Positions 55,203 through 63,495 of a DNA stretch of 64,000 nucleotides are shown here, piece after piece. Every line of letters starts with the position of its first letter. The first letter of the stretch is position 1. The notes beneath the pieces were generated by a model. The model had not been told where the DNA came from. It was given only the letters and a program-made list of their open reading frames with translations, and made no database searches. This stretch comes from JAJDXW01 sp965223775 (GTDB lineage Bacteria; Pseudomonadota; Gammaproteobacteria; HK1). Position numbers and translations under genes: made by a program. The stretch covers positions 3,906,001 to 3,970,000 of the forward strand of contig OZ245021.1 in assembly GCA_965223775.1 (NCBI GenBank), given 5' to 3'.

Positions 55203-56090
55203 ATGACTCGCATCAATATCCAGTTCACCCTCTTCTCGGCGTTCTACTCGCCGCTCATCGCGACGATGGCCGGCGGATTCCTGCGCGAGGAAGACCTCGA
55301 TCCCGAGTGGTCGGTCTCGCCTCCGGGGGTGAGCGCGCTCGCCGCGCTCGAGGGCGGCTCCGCCCACGTCGTGCAGTCCGCGCTCAGCCAGGGATTCGGT
55401 CCGCTCGAGCGCGGCGAGACCCCGGCCACCACGCACTTTGCGCAGGTCAACGAGATGGACGGGTTCTTCCTCACCGCGCGCGAGCCGGACCCCGCGTTCT
55501 CGTGGAGCAAGCTCGAGGGCGCGGACGTGGTCCTGTTCGGCGGCGGGCAGCCGCTTGCAATGTTCAAGTACGCGTGCCACCGAGCCGGCATCGACTATTC
55601 GCGCATCAACGCGATTCACCCGGGCGGCGCGGCCGACATCGACGCCGCGTTCCGGAAGGGTCAGGGCGTCTACGTGCAGCAGCAGGGCCCGTTCCCGCAG
55701 CAGCTCGAGGCGGACCGCGTCGGCCACGTGGTCGCAAAGGTCGGACCGGTCATCGGGCCGTGCGGTTTTTCAAGCCTCGCGGCGATGCCCGCGTGGCTGG
55801 AGACGGACATGGCGGCCGCGTTCCTGCGCGCCTACCGCAAGACGCGGCGTTACATCAACGACACGCCCGCCGCCGAGATCGCGGCGGCCGAGAAGTCGTA
55901 TTTCCCGGCCATCGACGAGGAGGTGCTGGCCCGGTGCATCGAGACCTACCAGGGGCTCGGTTGCTGGACGCCGCACGTCGAGATCACCCGCGAGGCCTAC
56001 GAGGCGACCCTCGACATATTCGCCTACAACGGACTCGTCACGAAGCGTCACCCCTTCGAGAGCGTATGCACGCTGCCGCCGGCGGGTTAG
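55203..56090 (+). CDS. NMT1/THI5-like substrate-binding protein
   Basis: A 295-residue periplasmic-binding-fold protein of the NMT1/THI5 type (INIQFTLFSAFYSPLIATMA, GGSAHVVQSALSQGF, AIHPGGAADIDAAF). Relatives bind pyrimidines, riboflavin, nitrate or sulfonates for ABC importers. No signal peptide is visible, so it may be cytosolic, catalytic or co-opted, or exported by another route. No permease or ATPase genes lie next to it. It starts 15 bases after the monooxygenase remnant. Confidence 0.78.
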   Translation: MTRINIQFTLFSAFYSPLIATMAGGFLREEDLDPEWSVSPPGVSALAALEGGSAHVVQSALSQGFGPLERGETPATTHFAQVNEMDGFFLTAREPDPAFSWSKLEGADVVLFGGGQPLAMFKYACHRAGIDYSRINAIHPGGAADIDAAFRKGQGVYVQQQGPFPQQLEADRVGHVVAKVGPVIGPCGFSSLAAMPAWLETDMAAAFLRAYRKTRRYINDTPAAEIAAAEKSYFPAIDEEVLARCIETYQGLGCWTPHVEITREAYEATLDIFAYNGLVTKRHPFESVCTLPPAG

Positions 56091-56224
56091 GAGTTTGTAC
56101 CGCATAGGATTTCCTTGCGAAAAATTCCCACCGAGACCGTCGAATGGACGAAATGCGTGCCCGTTTTAGGTTGAACTTCCAGAGGGGAAGTCTCATATTT
56201 CATGATTGTTCAATAGATTATGGA

Positions 56225-56371
56225 AATTTGCGTTGTTCCTACAAGGACCTCCTACACTGGAAGCTTCAGCCGCTTCGTTACCTCCACGACCGTTCCAATT
56301 GCTACCGGCTGGAACGACAGTTGCCGGGTGGGAATCTCACCCACTGAGAGAACGCGCCTTCCACGGCGCAC
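56225..56371 (-). ncRNA. Probable group II intron 5' fragment (domain I region)
   Basis: On the minus strand, from 56371, the sequence starts GTGCGCC, matching the GTGCG 5' end of group II introns, and continues with structured segments such as GTGGGTGAGATTCCCACC and GTCGTTCCAGCCGGTAGC resembling intron domain I. It fades near 56225. No maturase gene, domain V or 3' end is present. It follows a hairpin at the DUF1989 stop, the sort of site class C introns use. Recognised from memory of intron sequences, so tentative. Confidence 0.4.
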
Positions 56372-56408
56372 TGATTTTTCCGGGTCAGGCGCGAGCGCAG
56401 CCCGCCCG

Positions 56409-56429
56409 CTCCGATGACAAGGCTCGGAG
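56409..56429 (-). terminator. Hairpin directly after the DUF1989 gene
   Basis: CTCCGA and TCGGAG pair across nine bases immediately past the stop codon. No U-run follows for about 30 bases, where GGAAAAATCA precedes the intron-like fragment. Confidence 0.4.
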
Positions 56430-57056
56430 TCAGTCTTCGGCGAATACGGTAATGCCGAGCGGTTTGGGCCGTCCGTCGTTGGTCGCGTTGCGATCGGCCG
56501 GACACGCCGAGACGGCGGCGAGCACGTCCATCTCCGCGCGCAGGTCGATGTAGTCACCGGCCATCGCGGTCGGCGGATGGATCTCGAACGTCCCGTCCGG
56601 ATTGACCTCGACGTTCATGAACACGTTGAAGACGTCCACGATGTCGTCGCCGTCGATGCCATGGGGCGCCAGGGCTTCGGCCAGGTTCTCCTGGCACGAG
56701 CGATGGTCGGTATCGCCGTCCCGCAGCTCGAGGAGCCGCCGGCTGCACCGCCCTCCCATGCTCGACCAGTGGTTGCCGACCGTATCGCCGACCACGGTGA
56801 ACATGACGTTCTCGCGCGGCGGCTTTGAATAGAAGTACTTGAAACACTTTCCGTTGCCGTGACCCAACATCACGTTGAGGGCCCAGCTCTGGCCGACGTG
56901 GAATACTTCCTTGTGGTCGTGCAGGTTGAAGAACGCGCAATCTCCGACCTGCTTGTCTTCGACGAGGTGGATGCGCAGCACCTGGCCTTTCATCACTTCC
57001 ACGGCGCGGCCGGTACGCGCCGGAATGACAAAGTCGTGGATCACGCTCCGCGCCAT
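56430..57056 (-). CDS. DUF1989 (urea carboxylase-associated) family protein
   Basis: A 208-residue protein of the DUF1989 family. Conserved metal-type residues are in GDCAFFNLHDHKEVF (Cys, His) and the GGRCSRRLLE and FNVFMNVEV blocks are typical. Members occur beside urea carboxylase, aminotransferases and amidohydrolases in nitrogen metabolism, and a few are linked to methylamine-type compounds. Function here is not established. It is followed upstream by the enolase-superfamily gene on the same strand (102 bases), possibly one operon. Confidence 0.85.
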   Translation of the reverse strand: MARSVIHDFVIPARTGRAVEVMKGQVLRIHLVEDKQVGDCAFFNLHDHKEVFHVGQSWALNVMLGHGNGKCFKYFYSKPPRENVMFTVVGDTVGNHWSSMGGRCSRRLLELRDGDTDHRSCQENLAEALAPHGIDGDDIVDVFNVFMNVEVNPDGTFEIHPPTAMAGDYIDLRAEMDVLAAVSACPADRNATNDGRPKPLGITVFAED

Positions 57057-57158
57057 TGGAATCTCCGCGAGTCCGGTACCGGCCCGGTATCGTACAACGT
57101 CCGGCCAGAGGTCCGCGCAGCCGCCGAGGCGGATTCGCGGCGGGCAGGATTGATCAGG

Positions 57159-58280
57159 TCAAGGTTGCGGTGTTTCCACCACGTGGAAGGTGGCCGCTTC
57201 CATCGCCGCCCAGTCCACCCGCAGCCCGAGGCCCGGCCGGTCGGGCGCGCTGACGAAGCCGTCCGGGCCGGGACGAATCACGTCGATCATCGCGTACTCG
57301 AATGACTCGAATGGGAGCGCCTGCTCGAAATAGCTGCAATTGCCGGCCGCGAGCATGAGGTGCAGGTTGGCCGCCGCGGCGAGGTTGTAGCCCCAGGACA
57401 TGATCTCGCAGTCGAGCCCTGCGGACCGAGCGAGGGCCGCGGCCTTTCGAGCCGGGCCAATGCCGCCCATCATGGTGACATCGGTACGCGCGGCGCCCCA
57501 GGTCCGGGTATGGACAGCCTCGCGAAAGAGCGAGAGATCCTGGACCCAGTTCCCCGAAGGCAGGACCGGGATGGACAACTCGCGGGTGAGGGCGCGATAG
57601 CCCTCGAGATCGTGATCCGGCAGCGGCGCTTCGAACCAGCGAAAGCCGAGATCGGCGAGCTCGCGACCCGCTCGCATCGCTTCTTCACGCTGGTAGTTGT
57701 TCTCCACGTCGAGCATGAAATCGATGCCGGCGTCGGGGTACTCTCGGCGCACCGCACGGGCGAGCTCCAGATCGCGCGCGAGGTCGCACCAGGTGTGAAA
57801 CTTGATCGCGCGGAAGCCGCTTTCCAGGCATTCCGCGACGAAATCGAGGTAGGCGGGCACGTCGGCCAGCATGGGCGGGCTCGCGTAGGCGGGCAGGCGG
57901 TCACGGGCGCCGCCCAGCAGTCGATAGAGGGGCTCGCCCGCCTGTTGCGCCGCGAGGTCGAAGAGCGCGATCTCGACGGCGGCGATGGCGCCGGCCGGCA
58001 ACGGAAATACGCGCGGACGCATCTGGTGCACGATTGCCTCGCGCTGCAGCGGATCGGCGCCGACCAGGATCGGGATGAGGTGGCGCATCGCTTCCGCGGT
58101 GTACCGATCGAAATCGAACGAGGTGGCGTTCCAAACCGCCCCGACGCCCACTCGCCCGTCGTCGGTGCTCACTCGCACCACGATGTTGGTCATGAACTGC
58201 CGCGGCAGATCGTGCGACCAGGTGTGGCGTTCCACCGGCGGCCCCACGCACATCACCTTGACGCTCTCGATTCGACCCAT
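57159..58280 (-). CDS. Mandelate racemase/muconate cycloisomerase-family enzyme
   Basis: A 373-residue enolase-superfamily member. K160 and H162 lie in IKFHTW (a KxH variant of the KxK motif). Metal ligands are D191 (FMLDVENNY) and E217 (FEAPLPDHD). The usual third acidic ligand seems to be Asn244 (PSGNW). Enzymes of this group abstract the alpha-proton of a carboxylate, giving epimerases and sugar-acid dehydratases. The start at 58280 follows GGAAGGTG; long open upstream sequence is not enolase-like. Confidence 0.83.
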   Translation of the reverse strand: MGRIESVKVMCVGPPVERHTWSHDLPRQFMTNIVVRVSTDDGRVGVGAVWNATSFDFDRYTAEAMRHLIPILVGADPLQREAIVHQMRPRVFPLPAGAIAAVEIALFDLAAQQAGEPLYRLLGGARDRLPAYASPPMLADVPAYLDFVAECLESGFRAIKFHTWCDLARDLELARAVRREYPDAGIDFMLDVENNYQREEAMRAGRELADLGFRWFEAPLPDHDLEGYRALTRELSIPVLPSGNWVQDLSLFREAVHTRTWGAARTDVTMMGGIGPARKAAALARSAGLDCEIMSWGYNLAAAANLHLMLAAGNCSYFEQALPFESFEYAMIDVIRPGPDGFVSAPDRPGLGLRVDWAAMEAATFHVVETPQP

Positions 58281-58520
58281 CACCTTCCACCGCTGCCGGT
58301 CCGGGTCCGGAAACATCGCACGACGAGGCGCGCGGGGCCATCCCGTTGCTCTCCGCGGCAGGGGGGTGACCTCGAGCCCACAGCATCGCGGCGTGCGGGC
58401 AGCCGGCCCCGCCTGAAGCTTTGTTCCCGGAGCCGTGCCGCGACAAGGTCGTTCGGGTATGCTTGATGCGGGCAGCCGGTGGCGGGCAGCCCGGAGATTC
58501 ACAGCGGAGGAGAATCCACC

Positions 58521-59309
58521 ATGACCCGCCCCCCCACGACCACCGTCGGCCCCCTCGGCTCGACGATCCACGCTCTGCACGCCGGCCCGGACACGATCAC
58601 GGAGCTGGCCGCCGTCGATTGGAGCCGGCACTTCCGGCGCGTGTGCCTGGACCCGGTGCGGGGCGTGATCACATTGATGGCCCCTTCGCGCCTCCATGAC
58701 GATCTCGCCGGGATATTCGTCGACATCGTGGACGTTGCCACGGGGGCCTTCGGCCGCCCGTCCAAGGGGCTTCTCACCACCCGCCTCCGCGGTCGGGGCG
58801 ACCCACCCGGCACGGGGATGGAACCGGACTGCGCGTTCTACGTCGGCGAACGGGCAAATGGGTATCGAGCCGCCCTCGTCGAAGGGGAAGCGGAGGCCGA
58901 TGCGTTCCTCGAGCACACCGCTCCCGACCTGGTGGTCGAAGTCGAGATCACCAACGTCGACGAAGGCAAGATCGAGCGCTACGCTGAAATCGGGGTGCGG
59001 GAGCTGTGGCAGGTACACGCCCGACCGGGGTCGAGGAAGCTCGGCGCCGAGTTTCTCGGGTTGCGGCCGGGCAGCCCGCCCGAATCGCTCGCCGCCTCGA
59101 AGGTGATTGAGGGCCTCGAGCCCGCCGACGTGTGCGAGGCGGTGGAGGGCGTCCGGCGCGGTCTCACCCGCGACGAGCGCACGGAGGCGGTGGCCCGCAT
59201 CGTCCGCCGGCGGAAGTGGAACCTGCACCGCGTCCGGGACGAAGTTCCCGGCGAGGGCAGCGAGGCGGCGGGGGCGGACGCCGCCGCGGCGGTCGTGTCT
59301 ACCGGATAG
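58521..59309 (+). CDS. Uma2-family (DUF820) nuclease-fold protein
   Basis: A 262-residue PD-(D/E)XK-fold protein. EPDCAFYVGE and PDLVVEVEIT give the acidic residues, with KIERYAEIGVRELWQV following; the spacing fits DUF820. Uma2 genes are numerous in some phyla and often travel with mobile elements; biological role is unknown. GGAGGAG precedes the ATG at 58521. The C-terminal part from about 190 is an unusual Arg-rich extension, so length exceeds the typical 190-residue form. Confidence 0.82.
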   Translation: MTRPPTTTVGPLGSTIHALHAGPDTITELAAVDWSRHFRRVCLDPVRGVITLMAPSRLHDDLAGIFVDIVDVATGAFGRPSKGLLTTRLRGRGDPPGTGMEPDCAFYVGERANGYRAALVEGEAEADAFLEHTAPDLVVEVEITNVDEGKIERYAEIGVRELWQVHARPGSRKLGAEFLGLRPGSPPESLAASKVIEGLEPADVCEAVEGVRRGLTRDERTEAVARIVRRRKWNLHRVRDEVPGEGSEAAGADAAAAVVSTG

Positions 59310-59344
59310 GGGAACCCGCGGCCGCGCAGGCGATCCGCGGGGGC

Positions 59345-59379
59345 GCGGCCCGCGGCCCGCGGCCCGCGGCCCGCGGCCC
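59345..59379. repeat. Five perfect copies of GCGGCCC
   Basis: A second heptanucleotide repeat in this window, directly before the converging GST stop, followed by a broken unit GTGGCC. It could also fold on itself and act in termination. Confidence 0.8.
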
Positions 59380-59385
59380 GTGGCC

Positions 59386-60201
59386 TTATTCGGTGGACCG
59401 CGCCGACCCCGGGTGGTCGGCGTAGACCTCGAACTTTTCGGCGTCGAAGGCGAGCGGCTGCACGATCCCGCCGGCCGCCTCCAGCACGGCCGCCACCTCG
59501 GGCACGGCGATGGTGTTCTCCCAGACCCGCGACAGGGCTGGGAACTCGCCGGCCAGATCGATTCCCGCGAGCAGGGCGTTGCGCACCTGGGGCACCAGGA
59601 AGCAGTCGGCGTGGGTGATCTCGTCCCCGACCGCGAAGCGCCCCGCGCACCGCTCGAGGATCCGTTCCAGGGCGCCGAATTCCCGGCGGATGAAGTGAAG
59701 GCGCAGCGGATGCACGGCCGGCGGGGCCTTCACCATGCCCCACTCGCCGATCGCCTGGATGATGAAGGGAATGTTCTGGTAGGGCTGGGTGTCCGCGGCG
59801 ATGATCCACGCGATGCGGCGCGCCTCCGCCCGCAGCCAGGGATCCTCGGGCAGCATCGGAGAGCCTGCGCTCGTGCCGATCGTGTCTTCGAGGTAGTCCA
59901 CGATCGGACCCGACTGGGTCATCTTCCGGCCGTCCGGCAGGAGCAGCACCGGGGTGCGCCCCTCGGGATTGAAGGCGGTGAGGTCGGTGGTGCCGACCTT
60001 CTCGGTCTCCGGGTCGCCCTCGGGCATCGTGAAGACGGGAATGCCGCGGTGGTCCGTCTCGAAGCCGGTGCTGACGAGCTCGACCAGCGAGGACGGAATG
60101 CCCCGGCAGCCGAGGTAGAGCGTCACCCGCATCGAGGCGCTGCTCGCCGGGTGATAGAACAGGCGCATCGCGGCACCGGGCGATGCCGTCTCCCTGGTCA
60201 T
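59386..60201 (-). CDS. Glutathione S-transferase family protein
   Basis: A 271-residue GST-fold protein: N-terminal thioredoxin-like domain (RLFYHPASSASMRVTLYLG, NPEGRTPVLLLPDG, TQSGPIVDYLED) and a helical C-terminal domain (FAVGDEITHADCFLVPQV). The N-terminal Ser-Ser-Ala-Ser loop and order resemble maleylacetoacetate isomerases (zeta class), but no tyrosine-degradation genes adjoin. A start at 60168 (MRLFYHP) is equally possible. Confidence 0.83.
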   Translation of the reverse strand: MTRETASPGAAMRLFYHPASSASMRVTLYLGCRGIPSSLVELVSTGFETDHRGIPVFTMPEGDPETEKVGTTDLTAFNPEGRTPVLLLPDGRKMTQSGPIVDYLEDTIGTSAGSPMLPEDPWLRAEARRIAWIIAADTQPYQNIPFIIQAIGEWGMVKAPPAVHPLRLHFIRREFGALERILERCAGRFAVGDEITHADCFLVPQVRNALLAGIDLAGEFPALSRVWENTIAVPEVAAVLEAAGGIVQPLAFDAEKFEVYADHPGSARSTE

Positions 60202-60330
60202 GGGGAATCTCGCTTTCCGAGGTTACTTGAAGTGCGTACGCAAGCGTAGATTAGACTGGCATGGCGGCGCCAGCGAGACTCCCCGATCCGGAACGAAACG
60301 ACAGACCATGTCCACAGAAGGAGACACGCG

Positions 60331-61323
60331 ATGCAGATCATCAAGCGCGGCGAGGTGACCAAGTACGCATTCGACGCTCGGGAGGAGCCGGTGCTTCGCG
60401 TCAGGCAGGAGGAGTCGTTTCAGGTCGAGACCGATGATGCGCTGAGCGGCCTCATCGAGGACGACAGCGACGATCCGAAGGTTCACCAGTTCGTGGGCGA
60501 TGCCCACGTCGATGCGCTGAACGCGGCGTGGCCGCCGAAGTACAACCCGGTCGTGGGGCCGATCTTTGTCGAGGGCTGCGAGGCCGGTGACGTCCTGGCC
60601 GTGAATCTCGAGTTCATCGATCCATGGCGGTACGGGTTCTCGGGCATTCTTCCCGGCATCGGACCCTACGGCGAGTCGACACGATGGGGGGGACAGTGTG
60701 CCGTGCCGAGGGTCCAGGTCATCGAGCACCTGCCCGGGCCGAGCGGGCGCACCCGTGATGGCAAGGGCAAGTATTCCGACCGCCTGACCTGGGATCTCGA
60801 GCCTTTCTGCGGGACGCTTGCCACCGCCCCGGAGCGCGAGGTGTTCACCTCGCTTCTCGGCCAGGGGCCTTTCGGCGGCAACATCGATTGCCGTGACGTC
60901 GCTCCCGGACACACGGTTCTCCTCAACTCCTATCACGAGGGCGGTCTGCTCTACATCGGCGACATCCACGGAGGGCAGGGTGACACGGAGTTCACCGGGA
61001 TTGCGGACGAGACCCGCGCAACCGTTCAACTGCATTGCACGGTCATCAAGAACAAGCGCATGCCGACGGTGCGCATCGTCAAGCCCGAGAGCATCGTTGC
61101 GGTCGGCATCAACCTGCCGATGGAGCATGCGGTATACGATGCCTGCGCCAACATGATCGATTGGCTGAGCGAGGACTATGGCGTCAAGCCGCAGGACACC
61201 TACATTCGCATGTCCTGCGATCCGGCCTTTCGCATCCGCACCTACCAGATGGTGCGGGCCATCACGATTCAGCACGTTGTCGGCGCGGAATACCCGAAGC
61301 ACCGGCTGAGCCCGGCGTTCTAG
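60331..61323 (+). CDS. Acetamidase/formamidase family hydrolase
   Basis: A 330-residue amidase of the FmdA/AmdA family, which releases ammonia from small amides. VEGCEAGDVLAVNLEFI, GGNIDCRDVAPGHTVLL and YIGDIHGGQGDTEF are family blocks. AAGGAG precedes the ATG at 60331. Its neighbours suggest degradation of nitrogenous compounds; the natural amide is unknown. Confidence 0.9.
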   Translation: MQIIKRGEVTKYAFDAREEPVLRVRQEESFQVETDDALSGLIEDDSDDPKVHQFVGDAHVDALNAAWPPKYNPVVGPIFVEGCEAGDVLAVNLEFIDPWRYGFSGILPGIGPYGESTRWGGQCAVPRVQVIEHLPGPSGRTRDGKGKYSDRLTWDLEPFCGTLATAPEREVFTSLLGQGPFGGNIDCRDVAPGHTVLLNSYHEGGLLYIGDIHGGQGDTEFTGIADETRATVQLHCTVIKNKRMPTVRIVKPESIVAVGINLPMEHAVYDACANMIDWLSEDYGVKPQDTYIRMSCDPAFRIRTYQMVRAITIQHVVGAEYPKHRLSPAF

Positions 61324-61402
61324 CCGCGCCGTCCCCCTCCGCGGGGCTGAACGGCGCCAAGTTCGATTCACTCGCTGACTGCAAAGAAAGAGGAATGAAA
61401 CC

Positions 61403-62197
61403 ATGGAGCTCGGACTGAAAGACAAGGTGGCCGCGGTGACGGCCTCGAGCCTTGGCCTCGGCAAGGCCATTGCCCTGGAATTCGCCAAGGAGGGCGCGAA
61501 AGTCGCCATCTGCGCTCGGCGCGAAGGGCCGCTCGAGGAGACCAGGGCGGAGATCGAAGCGGCCGGCGGCGAAGTGCTGTCGTGCGTCGCCGACATGACC
61601 GAGCGGGAAGAAATCGAGGGCTTCATCCGCAACACCGCGGACCATTTCGGTCGGCTGGACGTTCTCGTCAACAACGCCGGTGACGCCGCGGTCGGACGGA
61701 CCATCGAGGACCCCGACGAGGTCTGGGAGCAGACGTACAACATCAACCTGTGGAGTGCGGTGCGCGCGGCGCGGGCGGCGGTGCCCCTGCTGCGCCAGCA
61801 GGACGGTTCGTCGATCGTCAACGTCGCCTCGGTGAGCGGCCACAGCGGGCTGGGCGGCATGGCGGACTACAACTCGGCCAAGGCCGCCATGCTCGCGTTG
61901 ACCAAGACCCTGGCCCAGGACCTGGCCGGCGACGGCGTGCGGGTGAATGCGGTCAACCCCGCTCTCATCCACACGCCGCTGTGGGAGCGTCTGGCCGAGG
62001 AGAACTTCGTCGGCACGGCGGGCGAGAGCGTCGACGAGGTGTTCGCGAACCTGGCCGGCCAGCTTCTCATGATCCCGCGTTACGGGCGGCCGGACGAGGT
62101 GTCGGCAGTGGTCGCATTTCTCGCGTCGGACCGGGCGAGCTTCGTCACCGGAGCCTGCTGGAACGTCGATGGCGGCTTCACGAAGTTCCTGACCTGA
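61403..62197 (+). CDS. SDR-family NAD(P)-dependent dehydrogenase (classical)
   Basis: A 264-residue classical SDR with a complete active site: cofactor loop TASSLGLG at 13-20, NNAG at 90-93, and S143, Y156 and K160 (YNSAK). The ending FVTGACWNVDGGFTKF is typical of 3-oxoacyl reductase-like enzymes. It is 79 bases after the amidase on the same strand. Contrast the two SDRs at 2518 and 32984, which lack Tyr/Lys. Confidence 0.88.
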   Translation: MELGLKDKVAAVTASSLGLGKAIALEFAKEGAKVAICARREGPLEETRAEIEAAGGEVLSCVADMTEREEIEGFIRNTADHFGRLDVLVNNAGDAAVGRTIEDPDEVWEQTYNINLWSAVRAARAAVPLLRQQDGSSIVNVASVSGHSGLGGMADYNSAKAAMLALTKTLAQDLAGDGVRVNAVNPALIHTPLWERLAEENFVGTAGESVDEVFANLAGQLLMIPRYGRPDEVSAVVAFLASDRASFVTGACWNVDGGFTKFLT

Positions 62198-62317
62198 AAT
62201 CGGGCGGCAGGCGTCGGGTCCGGGGCCGCCCGGCGCGCTGCCTGACGTTTCCCGCGCCGCCCCGTGCTCCGCCGCCGGGCGCGCGCGTCGGGGGCGGTTC
62301 GGTCCGCATTCCCCGCT

Positions 62318-62803
62318 TCAGGCCGCCGGCGCCATCGGGGCGGAGCCCGCGAACAGGACCACGACCCCGCACACGACCAGCGCGGCCCCGAGCAGCCGCA
62401 CCCAGGTGAAGGGCTCTCCCAGCACGAGCCAGGACACGAGCAGGGTGATGACGATGGCCCCGCTCACGATGATCGGGATCGCGACGTTCGCCGGCATCGG
62501 CTCGCCGCCCGCAATGCCGCGGAAGAGATAGAAGTAGCCGATCTCGGCCGCCCCGATGCAAAGTCCCGCCGCCACCGCCCACGCGAGTGCGGCGGGCGAG
62601 ACCCCGAGCACGTGGCCGCCGCGCAGCACCAGCCCGAGCGCGAACGCCGCCGACACCGCGAGCGCCGCGACCTGGAGGGAGATGGTGGCGAGAATCGGGG
62701 TCGTGGCCGTAGCGGGAACATGGCCGCTCGATACCTTCACGAGCAGGTTGTACCCGGCATACAGGATCGTGATGCCAAGCAGCAGGACCAGGGAAACGTA
62801 CAT
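62318..62803 (-). CDS. EamA/DMT-family transporter, half-size
   Basis: A 161-residue membrane protein with one EamA unit of about five helices (YVSLVLLLGITILYAGYNLL, ISLQVAALAVSAAFALGLV, AIPIIVSGAIVITLLVSWLV, LLGAALVVCGVVVLFAG). Drug/metabolite transporters usually have two units, so this one would need to dimerise, as in the small EamA form. LVLGEPFTWVRLLGA is the family repeat end. Confidence 0.78.
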   Translation of the reverse strand: MYVSLVLLLGITILYAGYNLLVKVSSGHVPATATTPILATISLQVAALAVSAAFALGLVLRGGHVLGVSPAALAWAVAAGLCIGAAEIGYFYLFRGIAGGEPMPANVAIPIIVSGAIVITLLVSWLVLGEPFTWVRLLGAALVVCGVVVLFAGSAPMAPAA

Positions 62804-62848
62804 CGTGCGCGAGCCTCCGTCACAAGGGGGGGAAGCGCCGGCAGAGGG

Positions 62849-63424
62849 TCAAGTATCGGCCTCGCTCCGCCCCCAGTCGGGCTCGAAGCCCAGGATGATG
62901 CAATCCGCCGCCAACCGCGGGTTGAACAGCAGGTTGTGCCAGAACGTCGCCTCGCGCAGGGGATTTTGCTCCGACAGGCGCCGGACGGCGCAGTGCACGC
63001 GGTATCGCTGGTTGAACTGCTCGAAGTCGAGCCGGCATTCCCGGCCTTCCAGCAACCGTGCCGCGGTTTCGGAATCGGGGGGGAAGCTCGCGGTGAGCGT
63101 GTCGGAGAACTCGGTCGCCGCCTGGTAGTGGCGTTCGGCGAAGAGCTGGAGCGCGTTCTCGCGCCGCTCGGCCGGATCGTGGGTGCGCCGGGCGAGGTGG
63201 CGAAGCTCCATCGTCACCGAGTGCTCGGGCCGCTTGCAGAGCACGGTGACGATCCGGGCGACCGGCTCGTCCGACAGGTGCACGAGCGGGGTCATCGCGC
63301 TCGTCGGGCGGCCGTCGTGGCGGCGCATCGCGATCTGGCGGATGCGGCACTGCCAGCGCAGGAACCGGTCGCGCAGCTTCTCGTTGGCGCTGTCGAGGCG
63401 CACCACGTTCGATCCCGCCTGCAT
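62849..63424 (-). CDS. Conserved hypothetical protein
   Basis: A 191-residue soluble protein, RLDSANEKLRDRFLRWQCRI and so on, ending ATFWHNLLFNPRLAADCIIL-type sequence and FEPDWGRSE. It belongs to a conserved proteobacterial family I recognise by pattern but cannot assign a role. No motif for metal, nucleotide or membrane binding is visible. It ends about 45 bases from the EamA start and could share its transcript. Confidence 0.65.
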   Translation of the reverse strand: MQAGSNVVRLDSANEKLRDRFLRWQCRIRQIAMRRHDGRPTSAMTPLVHLSDEPVARIVTVLCKRPEHSVTMELRHLARRTHDPAERRENALQLFAERHYQAATEFSDTLTASFPPDSETAARLLEGRECRLDFEQFNQRYRVHCAVRRLSEQNPLREATFWHNLLFNPRLAADCIILGFEPDWGRSEADT

Positions 63425-63495
63425 CCGCCGTCAGCCCCCTTGGCCAGCCGGCGGCAGGTACCGGCCCGGCACGGTCGCGCGCACCGGGGCCGCGG

